Source: Clostridia bacterium (GTDB lineage Bacteria; Bacillota; Clostridia; TANB77; CAG-508). Taken from it: DNA of 6,285 nt. The stretch covers positions 1 through 6,285 of the forward strand of contig CAAGEF010000146.1 in NCBI GenBank assembly GCA_900768805.1, read 5' to 3'. The notes under the pieces are model-generated. The model made no database searches. It was not told where the DNA came from and was given only the letters and a program-made list of their open reading frames with translations. The first letter of the stretch is position 1; every line of letters begins with the position of its first letter. The position numbers and the translations under genes were made by a program. This document shows, piece after piece, positions 6,272 to 6,285 of this stretch.

Positions 6272-6285
6272 AGATCGGAAGAGCA
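6272..6285 (+). other. Illumina TruSeq adapter remnant (artefact)
   Basis: The final 14 bases, AGATCGGAAGAGCA, match the start of the Illumina TruSeq adapter. The first 13 are common to both adapters, and the terminal A matches the read-1 version. These bases are not genomic. Translated in the frame of the neighbouring gene they would add a false LFRS to the protein. Confidence 0.96.

Overview
The window is a low-GC, standard-code stretch (roughly 20-30% GC over most of its length). Gene style, perfect or near-perfect AGGAGG ribosome sites, TTGACA-type promoters and A/T-rich intrinsic terminators suggest a Clostridia-like Firmicute, possibly from a metagenome. The last 14 bases are an Illumina TruSeq adapter start rather than biology, so the right edge is a contig end and the window may be a whole short contig.

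Layout from left to right. Bases 1-307 hold no gene I can support. The first 120 bases are clearly richer in GC (about 42%) and contain a large imperfect inverted repeat. A hairpin with two alternative right arms follows, then a weak promoter. A small 132-aa protein of unknown function (308-706, +) comes next. It converges on a 249-aa two-helix membrane protein (759-1508, -), with two interlocking terminators packed between them. Leftward transcription then dominates. A complete GT35 alpha-glucan phosphorylase (1586-4147, -) has its own strong sigma-A-type promoter and its own terminator. A large membrane-anchored VanW-domain protein (4322-6271, -) is cut at its 5' end by the contig edge and has its own terminator.

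The genes do not form one pathway. The phosphorylase is a stand-alone glycogen/maltodextrin degradation gene that releases glucose-1-phosphate. The VanW protein is probably a cell-surface, peptidoglycan-associated protein, and nothing around it suggests vancomycin resistance. The 249-aa gene sits directly behind the phosphorylase terminator and may be expressed by readthrough.

I do not see a convincing new multi-gene system. The most notable biological feature is the very long Asn/Lys-rich cytoplasmic tail of the VanW protein. It carries a 45-bp in-frame tandem repeat and runs off the contig. The most useful practical points are the adapter remnant and the fact that the VanW gene has no true start in this window.
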